Notes: generated by a model from the letters alone, not told the origin. A stretch of DNA of 64,000 bases from Micromonospora citrea (GCF_900090315.1 NZ_FMHZ01000002.1:930001-994000); one strand, 5' to 3'; shown: positions 6,432 to 15,591, counted from the first letter of the stretch. A program made the numbers and translations.

Positions 6432-9400
6432 GGCGATCCACTCGTTGTCGCCCACCCGCACCACCGCGCCGTCCAGCTTGGGCAGCAGCGCCGGCTCCTC
6501 CATCGGGCAGAGCAGCCACACGTCGCCCACCCCGGCACGCGCCGCGTCAGCCAACTCGTAGAGCCGGTCCACCGCCCGGTAGCGCGCCAGCACCGCCGCG
6601 TCGTGCAGCAGCACCGGCCCCTCGCCGGCCCGCAGCTCCGCGCGCAGCTCCGGCGCGGCGAGCTGCCACGCCTGCTCGACGTACTCGCCCAGCTTGATCG
6701 CCGCCCGGGAGCCCGGCTCCGCGACGTCCGCGCCCAGCACCGTCTCCCAGGTCGGCTTCGGGCGGGCGTCGACCAGGGCGTGCAGGTGCGCCAGGAAACG
6801 GGCCGCCACGTTCACCGGCCGGGCGTCGAAGCGCCGGACCAGCTCCTCCCGGGCCAGGGCGTACCGGTTGAGGCGTACCGTCAGGGCCCGGAAGCCACCG
6901 GCGGACCTGGCGCCCGTCAGCCGCTCCTCGGCGCGCATCGCCGCCGCCAGCTCCGGTGACTCCGCCGTCCACCGGCTCGGCGCCGCCGTCGCCGACGGGC
7001 GGCGCTGCAGGATCGACACCGAGGAGGAGGCGTTGCGGGGCGGCGGCGGGACGTACCGGTCGCGGTCCCAGCGCAGCTCGAAGCCCGCCTCGGCGAGCAG
7101 CCGGTCCAGCTTCGGGTGCGGCGGCAACTGCTCCAGCTCCGGGAACCGCGCGGCCACCCGGTCGGCGACCTGCGCCGGGGTGAGCCCGCGCCGCGAGTCG
7201 GTCGCGGTCGCCGGCGGCACGACGCCCGCCTGGGCCAGCCGCAGCGCCCGCACCGGGTCGAGGTCGCGCGGATAGAGCTCCAGCCGCGCGGTCGCGGCGG
7301 CCTTCTCGGAGGCCACGGCGGCGAGCAACACCCGGCGTCGGTCGTCGATCGCGTCGGCCGCCCCGCCGGGCGCGGTCACCGCCGCGAGGGTACGCAGCAC
7401 CGTCGCCGGGCTGGGCAGCACCTCGCTGGCGGCGAGCCGGTCGGCGGCCTTGCCGAGCGCGTCGGCGTAGTCGAGCAGGGCCGGCGCGGCCGGGGTGTCC
7501 GGGGCGTCGTCCTCGCCCGCTTCGAGGGCCACCAGCAGCCGCTCGCCGTGCCGGCGCAGCAGCAGGCGCGGCTCGTCGGCGAGGGCGTCGACCTCCACGG
7601 CGGCCCGCACCGCGGCGAGCGCCACCGCCCGGCGCAGCGCGTCGCCGGTGCGCACCGACCCACGGCTGCCGAGCAGCGCCGTGGCCAGCTCGCCGACGCC
7701 CATCACCCGGCCGCCGTCGCGCAGCAGCTCGATGATCTGCGTACGCACGCTGCCGACGACGGGGATGTCGTGCCAGCGTTTGCGCTGCTTGCCGAGGATC
7801 TGCGCGACCCGGCCGGGGGTGACGCCCAGCGCGGCGGCGACCTGCGGCTGCTGCGGCCAGGGCGGCAGCGCCGGCAGCGCGCCGGAGGCGTCCGGCAGGT
7901 GCAGCAGCAGCCGGGTGCCCTCGATCTCGGTGCCGTTGCGGCCGTTCTTCGCCGGCAGCAGCAGCGTGGCGATCGCGTCCAGGCCGACGCGTACCAGATC
8001 GGCGTCGCCGTGGCCGGCGGCAGTCTCGGTGGCCGCCTCGGCGGTGGCCGCCCTGCGGGCGGCGGGCGTGGTGGGAATGGTCTCCCGCTCCCCCAGCCTG
8101 CTTCGCCACTCCTTGACCCGGCGCTGCAGCTCCTTGCGGGTCCGCGCGCCGAGGCCCGGGAGGGTGGCGAGCCTGTTCGCCACGGCGAGCAGCTCGCCGA
8201 CGGTGGTGGCCTCCAGCCGGTGGGCGGCCGAGACGGCGCGTGGGGTGAGGCCGGCGGCCTCCAGCGCGGTGGCCCGGGTCGCCCTGGTCGCCGCCTCGTC
8301 GCGGGCCGCCTCGGCGGCCTTCTCGTCCGGCTCGTCGGCCTCGATCTCCGGGTGGTCGGTGCCGACGGGGGCGCTCGCGTCGGAGCGGCGGAACACCTGG
8401 TGCCAGGCGTCGCGCATGTCCTTGAGCGAGGCGAACCGCTGCCGGTGGTCGCGGTGCAGGGCCCGGTGGAAGAAGTCGACCAGATCGTCGCGGACGGCCG
8501 GGTCGAACGCCTCCACGGCCAGCACCGGCGGGCCCTCGGTGAGCTGCGGCTCGGTGCCGCCGTCGCCCCAGACCGGCAGCTCGCCGGAGGCCATCTCGTG
8601 CAGGGTGACCGCGAGGGCGTACCACTCGGCGTGCTTGTCGAAGACCTGCCGGGCGGCGGTGCCGAGGAACGGGTCGAGGTAGCGGGGGGTGCCGGCGGCG
8701 ATCTCCTTGACCGATACGCCGGCCAGGGAGAAGTCGAAGAGCACCAGTTGCCGGGTGCGGTTGGGGCGGATCCGGACGGCGATGTTGTCTGGCTTGATGT
8801 CGCGGTGGTAGACGCCCTCGCCCTCCAGGTAGTCGAGCGCGCCGAAGAGATAGTCGCTGTAGGTCTCCAGCTCGTCGACGGTGAGCCGGCCGTCGTCGCG
8901 CAGCTTGCGGGCCAGAGTCAGCTCGCCGGCGTGCTCCAGCACCACGACGGTGCGGTTGCCGAGCTGCAGCGGCTCCGGCCGGGCCAGCCGGATCACCCGG
9001 GAGTCGGTGAGCGGGCCGAGCACCCGGGCCTCGTGGGCCAGCCGGGCGCCCTTCTCGTCGGAGAGGCCGACCTTGAGCACCTCGTCCCTGCCGGTGCGCT
9101 CGTTGCGCGCGAGGAACGCGCGGCACGTCGAGCCGGTCCCCAGGCTCTTCGTGATCGTCCACTCCCCGACCCGATCGCCCCGGCGCGCCTCCAGCGGGTC
9201 GACCTGCTCGGGCTCCGGCTCCTCCGGGTGCACCGAGGCGGGCGGCGGGGCGGTCAGCTCGTCCTCGACGACCTGCAGCATCTCGACGAACTCGGCGACG
9301 GTGGTGAGCCGCTGGGTCGGCACCGGGGCGGTGGCCGCCTGGATCATCTCGTCGGCGAACGTGCTGATCCCGTCGGCGACGGCGGCGGCCCGCAACCCGT

Positions 9401-10772
9401 TGTCCCGGGCCAGCCGGGAGAGCAGCTCGGGGCGCTTGGTCGCCGGGGGCTCGCCGGTCAGGATCAGGTAGGCCAGCGCGCCCAGCCCGAACACGTCCAT
9501 CGCGACCGCGTCCGGCGTCGGGGCGGTCAGCTCTGGCGCGAGGTACGCCTCGGCGGAACGCTCGATGTGTGAGGCCGCGTGCGAGGAGAGAGTCACCGGG
9601 TCGCCGCTGCTGCCACCGGCGGTGTCGGCGCCCCGGGTCGCCGCCTGCCAGTCGCTGATCTGCAACTGGGGCACCAGCCATGCCTCGTCCTCGCCGCCGC
9701 CCCGACGCCGCCGCCCCGGGCTGACCAGCACGCTGCGGGCCGACAGGGCGCGGTGGTGCAGCCGCCGGCGGTGCGCGTACGCCACCGTCTCGGCGAGCTG
9801 GCGGATCATGGCGAGCCGACTCAGCGCGTCGAGGCGGTCGCCGTACTGGGCCATGTAGTGGTCCAGCCGGATCGAGTTGGGGTCGTACCGGAAGATCAGG
9901 GCCGGCCCGGCCTCGTGCGACTCCATCGAGTCGACCCGCACGATGCCCGGGTGGTTGATGCCGTGCAGCACGGTCATCTCGCGCTTGGCGGCGCGTTCGA
10001 TGCTGGCCCGCTCGGCCTGCACGGCGTTGCGTTCGACCAGGTAGATCCGGATCCGCCGGTGCTCGCGCTCCAGGTCCCGGTGGCGGGCGTGGTGGTCCTG
10101 CCACGTCGGGCCCAGGTCGAACGGGCGGGTTTCCAGCTCCCACGACCCGATCTGGTAATGCTTGCGGCTGCGGGCGATGCCGACGGCCTTGAGCAGCTCC
10201 GGCAACGCGGCCGACATCTCCTTGGTGACCCGCTGCCGCTCGTCCTGCGGCGGGCGCTGAAGCAGCGAGCCGATCGCCGGCAGCGGACCCGGCTGGTGAC
10301 CGGGGGCCGCCTCCGGCCCGTAGATGCCGTGCAGGTGGTGCTCGGCGAGATTCACGATCAGGCCGGGCTTGGCGAGGAAGACCGCCGCCTGCACGAACGG
10401 GATCTTGACCGGCGGGCCCTTGCGCTGGCTCGCCGCCACTTGGAGCAGGGACTTGAGCTTCTTGGCCTTGAGGTCCGCCAGGTGCAGCGGGTTGTCGAAC
10501 GTGCGGGTGCCGCTCGGGCCGTGCAGGATCCAGTTGGAACCGCTGGAGGTCAGCCGGCCGGTCAGGCTCTTGATCTCGATGAGATAGAGGCCACCGGGGC
10601 CCGCCGCCAGCAGGTCAACCTCGTAGGGGTGGCCGGTCTGGGCGGTGAAGGTGAAGTTCGACCAGGCGCGGTAGGGCTCGGTGTCGGGCAGCAGGGCCTG
10701 GACGTGCGCCAGCGCCTCCCGCTCGTGCGCGAACTGCGACGGCGTGATCGTCGTCCACCGGCCCTCCTGCAT
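6381..10772 (-). CDS. pglW: BREX-2 serine/threonine kinase PglW
   Basis: 1463 residues, full length for PglW. An N-terminal NERD nuclease-related domain (about 12-140; YEVDLLAAGPGGLYLIEIKS) is followed by two kinase-like domains. The first (about 230-470) is degenerate: the catalytic loop reads HHRALSARSVLV, with Ala where HRD has Asp (near residue 339), and DFG reads SDWQ. The second (about 530-790) is intact, with LGTGS, VLKVG, HRDIKPDN (about 656), LFDFS and GTPRYLDP. The C-terminal third has a helix-hairpin-helix (LPGLGARTRKELQRR) and a sigma-like HTH (ALGVTPGRVAQILG). PglW is the regulatory kinase of phage growth limitation/BREX-2. It is transcribed alone here, from a leaderless promoter. 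Confidence 0.88.
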   Translation of the reverse strand: MQEGRWTTITPSQFAHEREALAHVQALLPDTEPYRAWSNFTFTAQTGHPYEVDLLAAGPGGLYLIEIKSLTGRLTSSGSNWILHGPSGTRTFDNPLHLADLKAKKLKSLLQVAASQRKGPPVKIPFVQAAVFLAKPGLIVNLAEHHLHGIYGPEAAPGHQPGPLPAIGSLLQRPPQDERQRVTKEMSAALPELLKAVGIARSRKHYQIGSWELETRPFDLGPTWQDHHARHRDLEREHRRIRIYLVERNAVQAERASIERAAKREMTVLHGINHPGIVRVDSMESHEAGPALIFRYDPNSIRLDHYMAQYGDRLDALSRLAMIRQLAETVAYAHRRRLHHRALSARSVLVSPGRRRRGGGEDEAWLVPQLQISDWQAATRGADTAGGSSGDPVTLSSHAASHIERSAEAYLAPELTAPTPDAVAMDVFGLGALAYLILTGEPPATKRPELLSRLARDNGLRAAAVADGISTFADEMIQAATAPVPTQRLTTVAEFVEMLQVVEDELTAPPPASVHPEEPEPEQVDPLEARRGDRVGEWTITKSLGTGSTCRAFLARNERTGRDEVLKVGLSDEKGARLAHEARVLGPLTDSRVIRLARPEPLQLGNRTVVVLEHAGELTLARKLRDDGRLTVDELETYSDYLFGALDYLEGEGVYHRDIKPDNIAVRIRPNRTRQLVLFDFSLAGVSVKEIAAGTPRYLDPFLGTAARQVFDKHAEWYALAVTLHEMASGELPVWGDGGTEPQLTEGPPVLAVEAFDPAVRDDLVDFFHRALHRDHRQRFASLKDMRDAWHQVFRRSDASAPVGTDHPEIEADEPDEKAAEAARDEAATRATRATALEAAGLTPRAVSAAHRLEATTVGELLAVANRLATLPGLGARTRKELQRRVKEWRSRLGERETIPTTPAARRAATAEAATETAAGHGDADLVRVGLDAIATLLLPAKNGRNGTEIEGTRLLLHLPDASGALPALPPWPQQPQVAAALGVTPGRVAQILGKQRKRWHDIPVVGSVRTQIIELLRDGGRVMGVGELATALLGSRGSVRTGDALRRAVALAAVRAAVEVDALADEPRLLLRRHGERLLVALEAGEDDAPDTPAAPALLDYADALGKAADRLAASEVLPSPATVLRTLAAVTAPGGAADAIDDRRRVLLAAVASEKAAATARLELYPRDLDPVRALRLAQAGVVPPATATDSRRGLTPAQVADRVAARFPELEQLPPHPKLDRLLAEAGFELRWDRDRYVPPPPRNASSSVSILQRRPSATAAPSRWTAESPELAAAMRAEERLTGARSAGGFRALTVRLNRYALAREELVRRFDARPVNVAARFLAHLHALVDARPKPTWETVLGADVAEPGSRAAIKLGEYVEQAWQLAAPELRAELRAGEGPVLLHDAAVLARYRAVDRLYELADAARAGVGDVWLLCPMEEPALLPKLDGAVVRVGDNEWIALPDAWVVNAHRSAVTA

Positions 10773-10779
10773 GCCAGTG

Positions 10780-10785
10780 ATCCTA
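10780..10785 (-). promoter_or_regulatory. -10 element of pglW, leaderless type
   Basis: TAGGAT lies seven bases before the pglW ATG and no ribosome site precedes that ATG, so the mRNA probably starts at the A of ATG. No good -35 is visible. Confidence 0.45.
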
Positions 10786-10821
10786 GAACCTGCCCATCCG
10801 GCCGCCGCCCCTCCGTCCGGG

Positions 10822-10854
10822 CGGAGCCTGGCATGGCGGCCACGCCAGGCTCCG
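10822..10854 (-). terminator. Hairpin terminator after the MerR-HEAT gene
   Basis: An 11-base perfect stem (10822-10832 with 10844-10854) closes an 11-base loop that can itself pair TGGC with GCCA. It lies between the stop of the MerR-HEAT gene and the pglW promoter and has no U-tract. Confidence 0.55.
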
Positions 10855-10882
10855 TCGCGTCAGCGGTCGAAACGCCGAGCCG

Positions 10883-11887
10883 TCACCGCGCGTCGCGCAG
10901 CTTGAGGACGTACGCCGCCGTGAGCGCGACGGCGCGGTCCTCGTCATGCGACAGCTCCGCCAGGGCGCGCGACGCCGTGGCCCCCGGAATGTCCGCGAGC
11001 GCCTGGGTCAGCCGGCGGCGGGCGGACGATCCGACGGCGCGGTCGGCGAGGCGGTCGACGAGCCGGGTGGCGATCCGCTCCGTCAGCGCGGGATCGCTCG
11101 CCAGCGCGCTCAGCGCGTCGGCCGCGTCGACGTCGTTCGCCTCCGCGACGACCATGTCGACGAGCGTCGGGACCGCGTCGGCCACTCCACGGGCCCCGAG
11201 CGCCAGCGCCGCGTGCCTGCGGACCACGATGTCGGCGCTCGCGAGGGCGTCCTTAAGCAGTACGGTCGCCTGGCCGTCCGGCACCTCGGCGACGGCCTGG
11301 ACGGCGCGTCTCCGCACCTCCGCCGCGGGCGCGCGGAGGCCCTCCGCCAGCAGCGCCAGCCCGCCGTCACCCGATCGCGCCAGCGCCCACCGGAGGGCTC
11401 CGGCGACGTTCGGGTCGGACTCGCTCAGGATCGCCTCGACCAGGGCCTCCACCGGCACCGTATCCTCCTCGACCGTCGACAGGGCTGCGCGCTGGCGCCT
11501 TCCGGCGCTCTCCGACCCGAGCGCATGGAGCAGGGCGACGACCTGGAGGACGTCCGCCCAGTCGGCGGGTCCGGCGGCGTCGATCCGACGGAGTCGGGTG
11601 AGCAGTTCCGTCTCCGCCGCGATGCGTTCCCGCGTGCGCCGGATGAGGTCGTCGACGAGTGCCGAGGGCGTGAAGCCGGGATCGTCGAGCGCGCGCCCGA
11701 CCTCACGCAGCGACAGCCCCAGCGACCGCAGGCTCTCGATGTGGAAGATCCGTCGGATGTCCTCGCCGGAGTATTCCCGATAGCCGACGCCGGTACGACC
11801 CGTCGGCCGCACCAGGCCGAGGGACTCATAATGCCTGAGCATGCGGGCGCTGACCCCGGACCGTCGGGCCACCTCACCGATCAGCAC
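10883..11887 (-). CDS. MerR-family regulator fused to HEAT repeats
   Basis: 334 residues. The first 70 are a MerR winged helix (LIGEVARRSGVSARMLRHYE, then GYREYSGEDIRRI), followed by a dimerisation helix. From about residue 130 there are five or six HEAT-like helical repeats (for example DPNVAGALRWALARSGDGG, AEVRRRAVQAVAEVPDG, VVRRHAALALGARG). MerR activators normally carry a small ligand domain; a HEAT solenoid suggests sensing a protein or large ligand. It is the second gene of an operon with the HEAT protein upstream, six bases apart. A MerR-type promoter stands in front of the pair, so autoregulation is likely. Confidence 0.85.
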   Translation of the reverse strand: MLIGEVARRSGVSARMLRHYESLGLVRPTGRTGVGYREYSGEDIRRIFHIESLRSLGLSLREVGRALDDPGFTPSALVDDLIRRTRERIAAETELLTRLRRIDAAGPADWADVLQVVALLHALGSESAGRRQRAALSTVEEDTVPVEALVEAILSESDPNVAGALRWALARSGDGGLALLAEGLRAPAAEVRRRAVQAVAEVPDGQATVLLKDALASADIVVRRHAALALGARGVADAVPTLVDMVVAEANDVDAADALSALASDPALTERIATRLVDRLADRAVGSSARRRLTQALADIPGATASRALAELSHDEDRAVALTAAYVLKLRDAR

Positions 11888-11893
11888 TGCCGC

Positions 11894-12607
11894 TCACCCC
11901 TCCTGGCTGGTCCGGCCGAGGGCCACCACACGCTTCGCCTCTTCGATGGCGAACTCGAATCCCGCGTCCGGGTCGTCCGCCAGCCGTTGCGTGGCGATCG
12001 CGTGCTGGCGTACGCGGGGGTCGGGGTCCGTCGTCGCGGCGCGCAGGACCGGCGTGCTGACCTCACCGAGCGCGATCAGCGCCCGGCTGAGGCTCAGCTG
12101 CGTCTCCCGCCCGCCGCGCCCGAGCTGCGTCGCCAGCACTCCGGCCAGCCCGGGCTCCTCGCCTTCGGGCACGAGTACGACCGCCGCGCGCCAGGCGCTC
12201 CGCGCCACCTCGTCGTCGGGGTCGGTCAGCAGTTCGCGGGTGATGGCCGGCCACGCCCGCCCATCCCCGATCTTCGACAGCGTGTGCAGCGCCTGGCTGC
12301 GCGCCCGCGTTCGCTCCGCTCGTCCCGCCGCTGGCCCGCCCCGTCGCCGGGCTGCGCGCTCCGGCCGGAGTTCGTCGACGAGCTTCGGGACCGTCACGGA
12401 TGCCGGGTGGCGGGTGAGCGCCCAGGTGAGCATCTCGCGCACGTAGAACTCGGGTTCGATCGCGCATCGCTCGACGAGCTTGTCGACGAGCCTCGGGTCG
12501 GGGGTCGTGCCGACCGCCAGCGCCGCCCGCAGCCGCACCGACGAGTCGCCGTGCTCCAGCCCCCGCAGCGCCCGCTGTATGTCGGCGTCCTGGTGCGACA
12601 TGGTCAT
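11894..12607 (-). CDS. HEAT-repeat protein
   Basis: 237 residues made of HEAT-like repeats: DIQRALRGLEHGDSSVRLRA, FYVREMLTWALTRHPASVTV, RSQALHTLSKIGDGRAWPAI, VARSAWRAAVVLVPEG, PRVRQHAIATQRLADDPDAG. An Arg-rich insertion (about 86-106) interrupts the solenoid. The ATG start is preceded by GAGGAGG at eight bases; an ATG two codons later is also possible. Probably a soluble scaffold or sensor that works with the MerR-HEAT regulator encoded just downstream; both share the repeat type. No enzymatic motif is seen. Confidence 0.8.
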   Translation of the reverse strand: MTMSHQDADIQRALRGLEHGDSSVRLRAALAVGTTPDPRLVDKLVERCAIEPEFYVREMLTWALTRHPASVTVPKLVDELRPERAARRRGGPAAGRAERTRARSQALHTLSKIGDGRAWPAITRELLTDPDDEVARSAWRAAVVLVPEGEEPGLAGVLATQLGRGGRETQLSLSRALIALGEVSTPVLRAATTDPDPRVRQHAIATQRLADDPDAGFEFAIEEAKRVVALGRTSQEG

Positions 12608-12629
12608 CGGGACCACCTCCTCGGCCATC

Positions 12630-12660
12630 AGTGAAGCCCTTGTCACTGTGGCAGGGTCAA
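12630..12660 (-). promoter_or_regulatory. MerR-type promoter of the HEAT operon
   Basis: On the minus strand TTGACC (12655-12660) is followed after 19 bases by TTCACT (12630-12635). The long spacer holds an imperfect dyad, CTTGTC against GGTCAAG, and a 19-base spacer is the hallmark of MerR-activated promoters. The promoter drives the HEAT gene and the MerR-HEAT gene. Confidence 0.55.
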
Positions 12661-12809
12661 GCGGGCGACGACGGCGTCGACGAGGAACGGGCCAAGCCGG
12701 CCGGCGCCTCGCGCGGCCCCTGTCGGCAGTACCGCGACCGGCGCTGCCCGGCTGCGGCGCGGTCGGCAGCGAGGTGGTCCGGCTGCGCTCCTCCGGTCGC
12801 GACCAGCGG

Positions 12810-13403
12810 TCAGCTGGAACCCTGTGTGGACGTCTCCGGCGTACGCGCTGACGCCAGACTCGCGCGAATCTCGTCGAGCCTTGGCTCAAGCGCCTTGGCC
12901 TGGGCGACGGAACCGCCACGGACGCCGAGGCCGCCACGGGCCGCGCGGTAGAAGAGGTCCCGCGCCTCATTGGCCCGCTGCAGCATGCCGGCAGGGTCGT
13001 CACCCTGGCGGAGCCCGCGGGCAACCCGCTCGATCTCCCACACGGCGTCCCGCCAGTCACGTGCCGCCGAGACCGTCGCCGCGTCCCCGAGCAGCAGAAG
13101 GCTCTCCCAGGTGAGCGTGCGCCGGACGTCCGCGTCGGCCAGTTGAGCGAGGCCTTCCTCCCGGTTCATCCGGTGCCCCCGCGAGTGGGGCCGCTCGTCC
13201 GCGAGCATCCGTACCGCGACAGCGTGGATCTCCTTGATGACCCGGGCGAACTCGACGTAGGCGTCGAGCCGCCGGTCGTCCCAGCGGACGGACTGATTCC
13301 GCTTCCACCGGGCGCGGTCGGCCACGGAGGTCGCAACGATCGTGCCGACGGTGCCGATGAGCACGCCGATGAGGGCGGGCAACTGCGCGACGACGCTTCC
13401 CAT
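12810..13403 (-). CDS. Small membrane-anchored hypothetical protein
   Basis: 197 residues. An N-terminal hydrophobic segment (about residues 4-26; LPALIGVLIGTVGTIVATSV) is followed by a helical cytoplasmic part rich in Arg, Glu and Ala (RLDAYVEFARVIKEIHAVAV, LTWESLLLLGDAATVSAARD, ANEARDLFYRAARGG). The pattern fits a single-pass anchored four-helix bundle. ATG at 13403 was chosen because it starts just before the membrane segment. No family name can be given. Similar short anchored proteins are common in actinomycetes. Confidence 0.65.
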   Translation of the reverse strand: MGSVVAQLPALIGVLIGTVGTIVATSVADRARWKRNQSVRWDDRRLDAYVEFARVIKEIHAVAVRMLADERPHSRGHRMNREEGLAQLADADVRRTLTWESLLLLGDAATVSAARDWRDAVWEIERVARGLRQGDDPAGMLQRANEARDLFYRAARGGLGVRGGSVAQAKALEPRLDEIRASLASARTPETSTQGSS

Positions 13404-13535
13404 GGCTGCGAGCCTGCCAGCCGAGGGCAAGGGGCCGGTGCACGCCCTCCTCGGGCGCGAGGCCCGAGCCGCCCCGGACCGGCACGCGTCCGAAGCCGGA
13501 CGGCCCGTCGGGGGTACGCTCCGCGCCGCGGGCGC

Positions 13536-13715
13536 TCAGCGGCCGAGTTCCCGGTACGCGCGGGGCAGGTCGTCGACCGCGAGCACCTGGACCGGCGGCC
13601 TGCCGTCCCTGGCGGTGACGAGTACGAGCGGATACCCGCCCTCCTCGTCGTCGGGGCGGTGGAGGGCGTCCTCGATCGCCGCCACGGCGGTCGCGAGTGG
13701 GGTCGACGCCTCCAT
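13536..13715 (-). CDS. Tiny hypothetical protein
   Basis: 59 residues, MEASTPLATAVAAIEDALHR then an acidic turn and YPLVLVTARDGRPPVQVLAV. Amino-acid composition and codon bias look like a real gene, with a helix followed by a beta hairpin reminiscent of small Phd-like or barrel folds, but the ribosome site is poor. Function is not recognised. Confidence 0.4.
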   Translation of the reverse strand: MEASTPLATAVAAIEDALHRPDDEEGGYPLVLVTARDGRPPVQVLAVDDLPRAYRELGR

Positions 13716-13782
13716 CTGTCGGGGCCGCACCGGGCCGAAGCGACCTCGCCTCCGTGCCGCGCACGACTTCGGGAGGCCACAA

Positions 13783-13835
13783 CTTCGGGGATGTGGTGGC
13801 CTCCGACCAGTCACGAGGCCGCCACATCCCGGAAG
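13783..13835. repeat. Long imperfect hairpin, terminator- or REP-like
   Basis: A 21-base arm (13783-13803) pairs with 13815-13835, 19 of 21 matching plus one wobble, over an 11-base loop. A third partial copy of the arm (CTTCGGGAGGCCAC) lies just left at 13768. It sits downstream of the ABC exporter operon, so it may terminate it, but the extra copy suggests a small palindromic repeat. Confidence 0.5.
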
Positions 13836-13965
13836 CTGCGTGACCACCAGCGCCGCCCCGCGCCCCGTGACCACGCGCGGAGCGCGCCGCGCGGTTCCGG
13901 CAGGGGTCGCGGTGGCCGGGGCGCGCAGCATCGGCGGGGAGTTCGTCGACGGCGCCCTCGTCGGG

Positions 13966-15591
13966 TCAGCTCGGGACGTCGCGGCGGCGGAAGCCGGTCA
14001 GGCCGGCCGCGAGCAGCGCCGCCGCGATCGCGGTCAGGACGACCAGCGGCAGCGCCGCCGGGTCGACCGCCGGCGCCGACGGCACGTGCGTGTACGGCGA
14101 CAGGTTCAGCGCCGCCTGCGGCAGGTCGAGCACCGCGCCGAGCTGCCCGAGCAGCAGGAACCCGATCAGCGCCGTCCAGGACAGCACCACCGACCAGCGT
14201 GGCAGCAGCCCGAACAGCGCGGTCACCACCCCGGCCACCACCAGCAGGGCCGGCAGCCGCACCAGCGCCGCCCCGCCCAGCTCGGCCGCCTGGCCGAGGG
14301 GGTCGCCGGCGACGAGGCCGTAGCCGAGCCCGGTGGTGAGGCCGCCCAGCAGCACGAGGGCGAGCGCGCCGAGCGTCGCGGCGACCACCTGGGTGGTCAG
14401 CCAGCGGGTGCGGCTGACCGCCGTGGCCAGCACCGCCTCCAGCAGGCCGTCGGTCTCGTCGCCGCGCGTGCGCAGCAGCGCCTGCACGACGTACGCCCCG
14501 ATGGTCAGCGCGAACAGCCCCAGCATCGCCGCGAGGTACGCGTCGATGAGTCGCGCGCCGCCGCCCATCGCGCTGATCGCCTCGGCGGCGGCCGGGTTCT
14601 CCTCGATCATGGCGTTGAACTCGTCGCCGGCGATGCCCATCGAGAACCCGAGCACCGCCACCCCGATCGCCCAGCCGAGCAGCGCGCCGCGCTGCAACCG
14701 CCAGGCCAGCCCGGCGGGGCTGAGCAGCCGGGGCGCGGCGGTCGCCGGCCCGCGCCGGGGCGCGACGAGCCCGGCGCCGATGTCCCGCCGCTCGGCGAGG
14801 GCGTAGGCGAGCGCCACCCCGGCGACCAGCAGCGCGACGGGCAACGCCAGCGTCCACCAGCGTTCGCCGGCGAAGGCGCGGACCTGGTTGCCCCAGCCGA
14901 GCGGGGAGAGCCAGGACGGCCAGGCGCTGACCACCCGGGTGCCGCCGCCGGTCTGCTCGCCCAGCACGTCACCGGCGGCGCGGAGCAGGAAGGCGATTCC
15001 GACGGCGGCGGCGGCGAGCGCGTTCGCGCCCCGGGACGTGACGGACAGCTGGGCGGTGACGGCGGCGACGCCGGTGAAGGCCACCCCGACGCCCCCGATG
15101 GCGGCCGCCGCCGCGACGGAGCCGGCGAGCGGCAGGCCCGCGCCGGCGACGGCGACGGCGAGCAGGGCCGCGGCCAGCACGTTCGCCGCGACGACGACCA
15201 GCAGGGCGGCGGTGAGCAGCGCGTACCGGCCGACGGCGGAGGCGCCGAGCAGCTCGGCCCGGCCGGTCTCCTCGTTCTGCCGGGTGTGCCGGACCACCGC
15301 GAAGGTGCTCAGCAGCGCGGCGAGCAGGGCCAGCGTGACGTAGGTTTCGGCGACCACCACCGCGCCGAGGTCGGTGCCGGCGATCGGCCCGTTGAACGCG
15401 CGGGCGACCAGGCTGGACGCGGACGTGGTGGCATACCCGACGCGGGCCTCGGGGTCCGGATAGAACTCCTTGACGCTGCCGGCGAGGGCGTAGCCGAGCA
15501 GGGGGGTGCCGAGCACCCAGACGGCGAGCCGGACCCGGTCGCGGCGCAGCACGAGGCGGGCGAGCCGCCCGGTGCCGGTGAACGCGCTCAT
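13966..15591 (-). CDS. ABC exporter permease
   Basis: 541 residues with about twelve membrane segments in two halves separated by a cytoplasmic loop (LAERRDIGAGLVAPRRGP). It starts MSAFTGTGRLARLVLRRDR and resembles the polyketide/multidrug ABC permeases of actinomycetes that function with a DrrA-type ATPase. The start overlaps the stop of the ATPase gene by ATGA, so both are made together. It probably exports hydrophobic drugs or lipids under control of the divergent TetR protein. Confidence 0.85.
   Translation of the reverse strand: MSAFTGTGRLARLVLRRDRVRLAVWVLGTPLLGYALAGSVKEFYPDPEARVGYATTSASSLVARAFNGPIAGTDLGAVVVAETYVTLALLAALLSTFAVVRHTRQNEETGRAELLGASAVGRYALLTAALLVVVAANVLAAALLAVAVAGAGLPLAGSVAAAAAIGGVGVAFTGVAAVTAQLSVTSRGANALAAAAVGIAFLLRAAGDVLGEQTGGGTRVVSAWPSWLSPLGWGNQVRAFAGERWWTLALPVALLVAGVALAYALAERRDIGAGLVAPRRGPATAAPRLLSPAGLAWRLQRGALLGWAIGVAVLGFSMGIAGDEFNAMIEENPAAAEAISAMGGGARLIDAYLAAMLGLFALTIGAYVVQALLRTRGDETDGLLEAVLATAVSRTRWLTTQVVAATLGALALVLLGGLTTGLGYGLVAGDPLGQAAELGGAALVRLPALLVVAGVVTALFGLLPRWSVVLSWTALIGFLLLGQLGAVLDLPQAALNLSPYTHVPSAPAVDPAALPLVVLTAIAAALLAAGLTGFRRRDVPS

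Noticed and set aside
7116..9572. 818-codon open frame antisense to pglW
   Set aside because: Arg/Gly-rich composition and the strongly supported PglW domains on the other strand show it is a GC-driven shadow.
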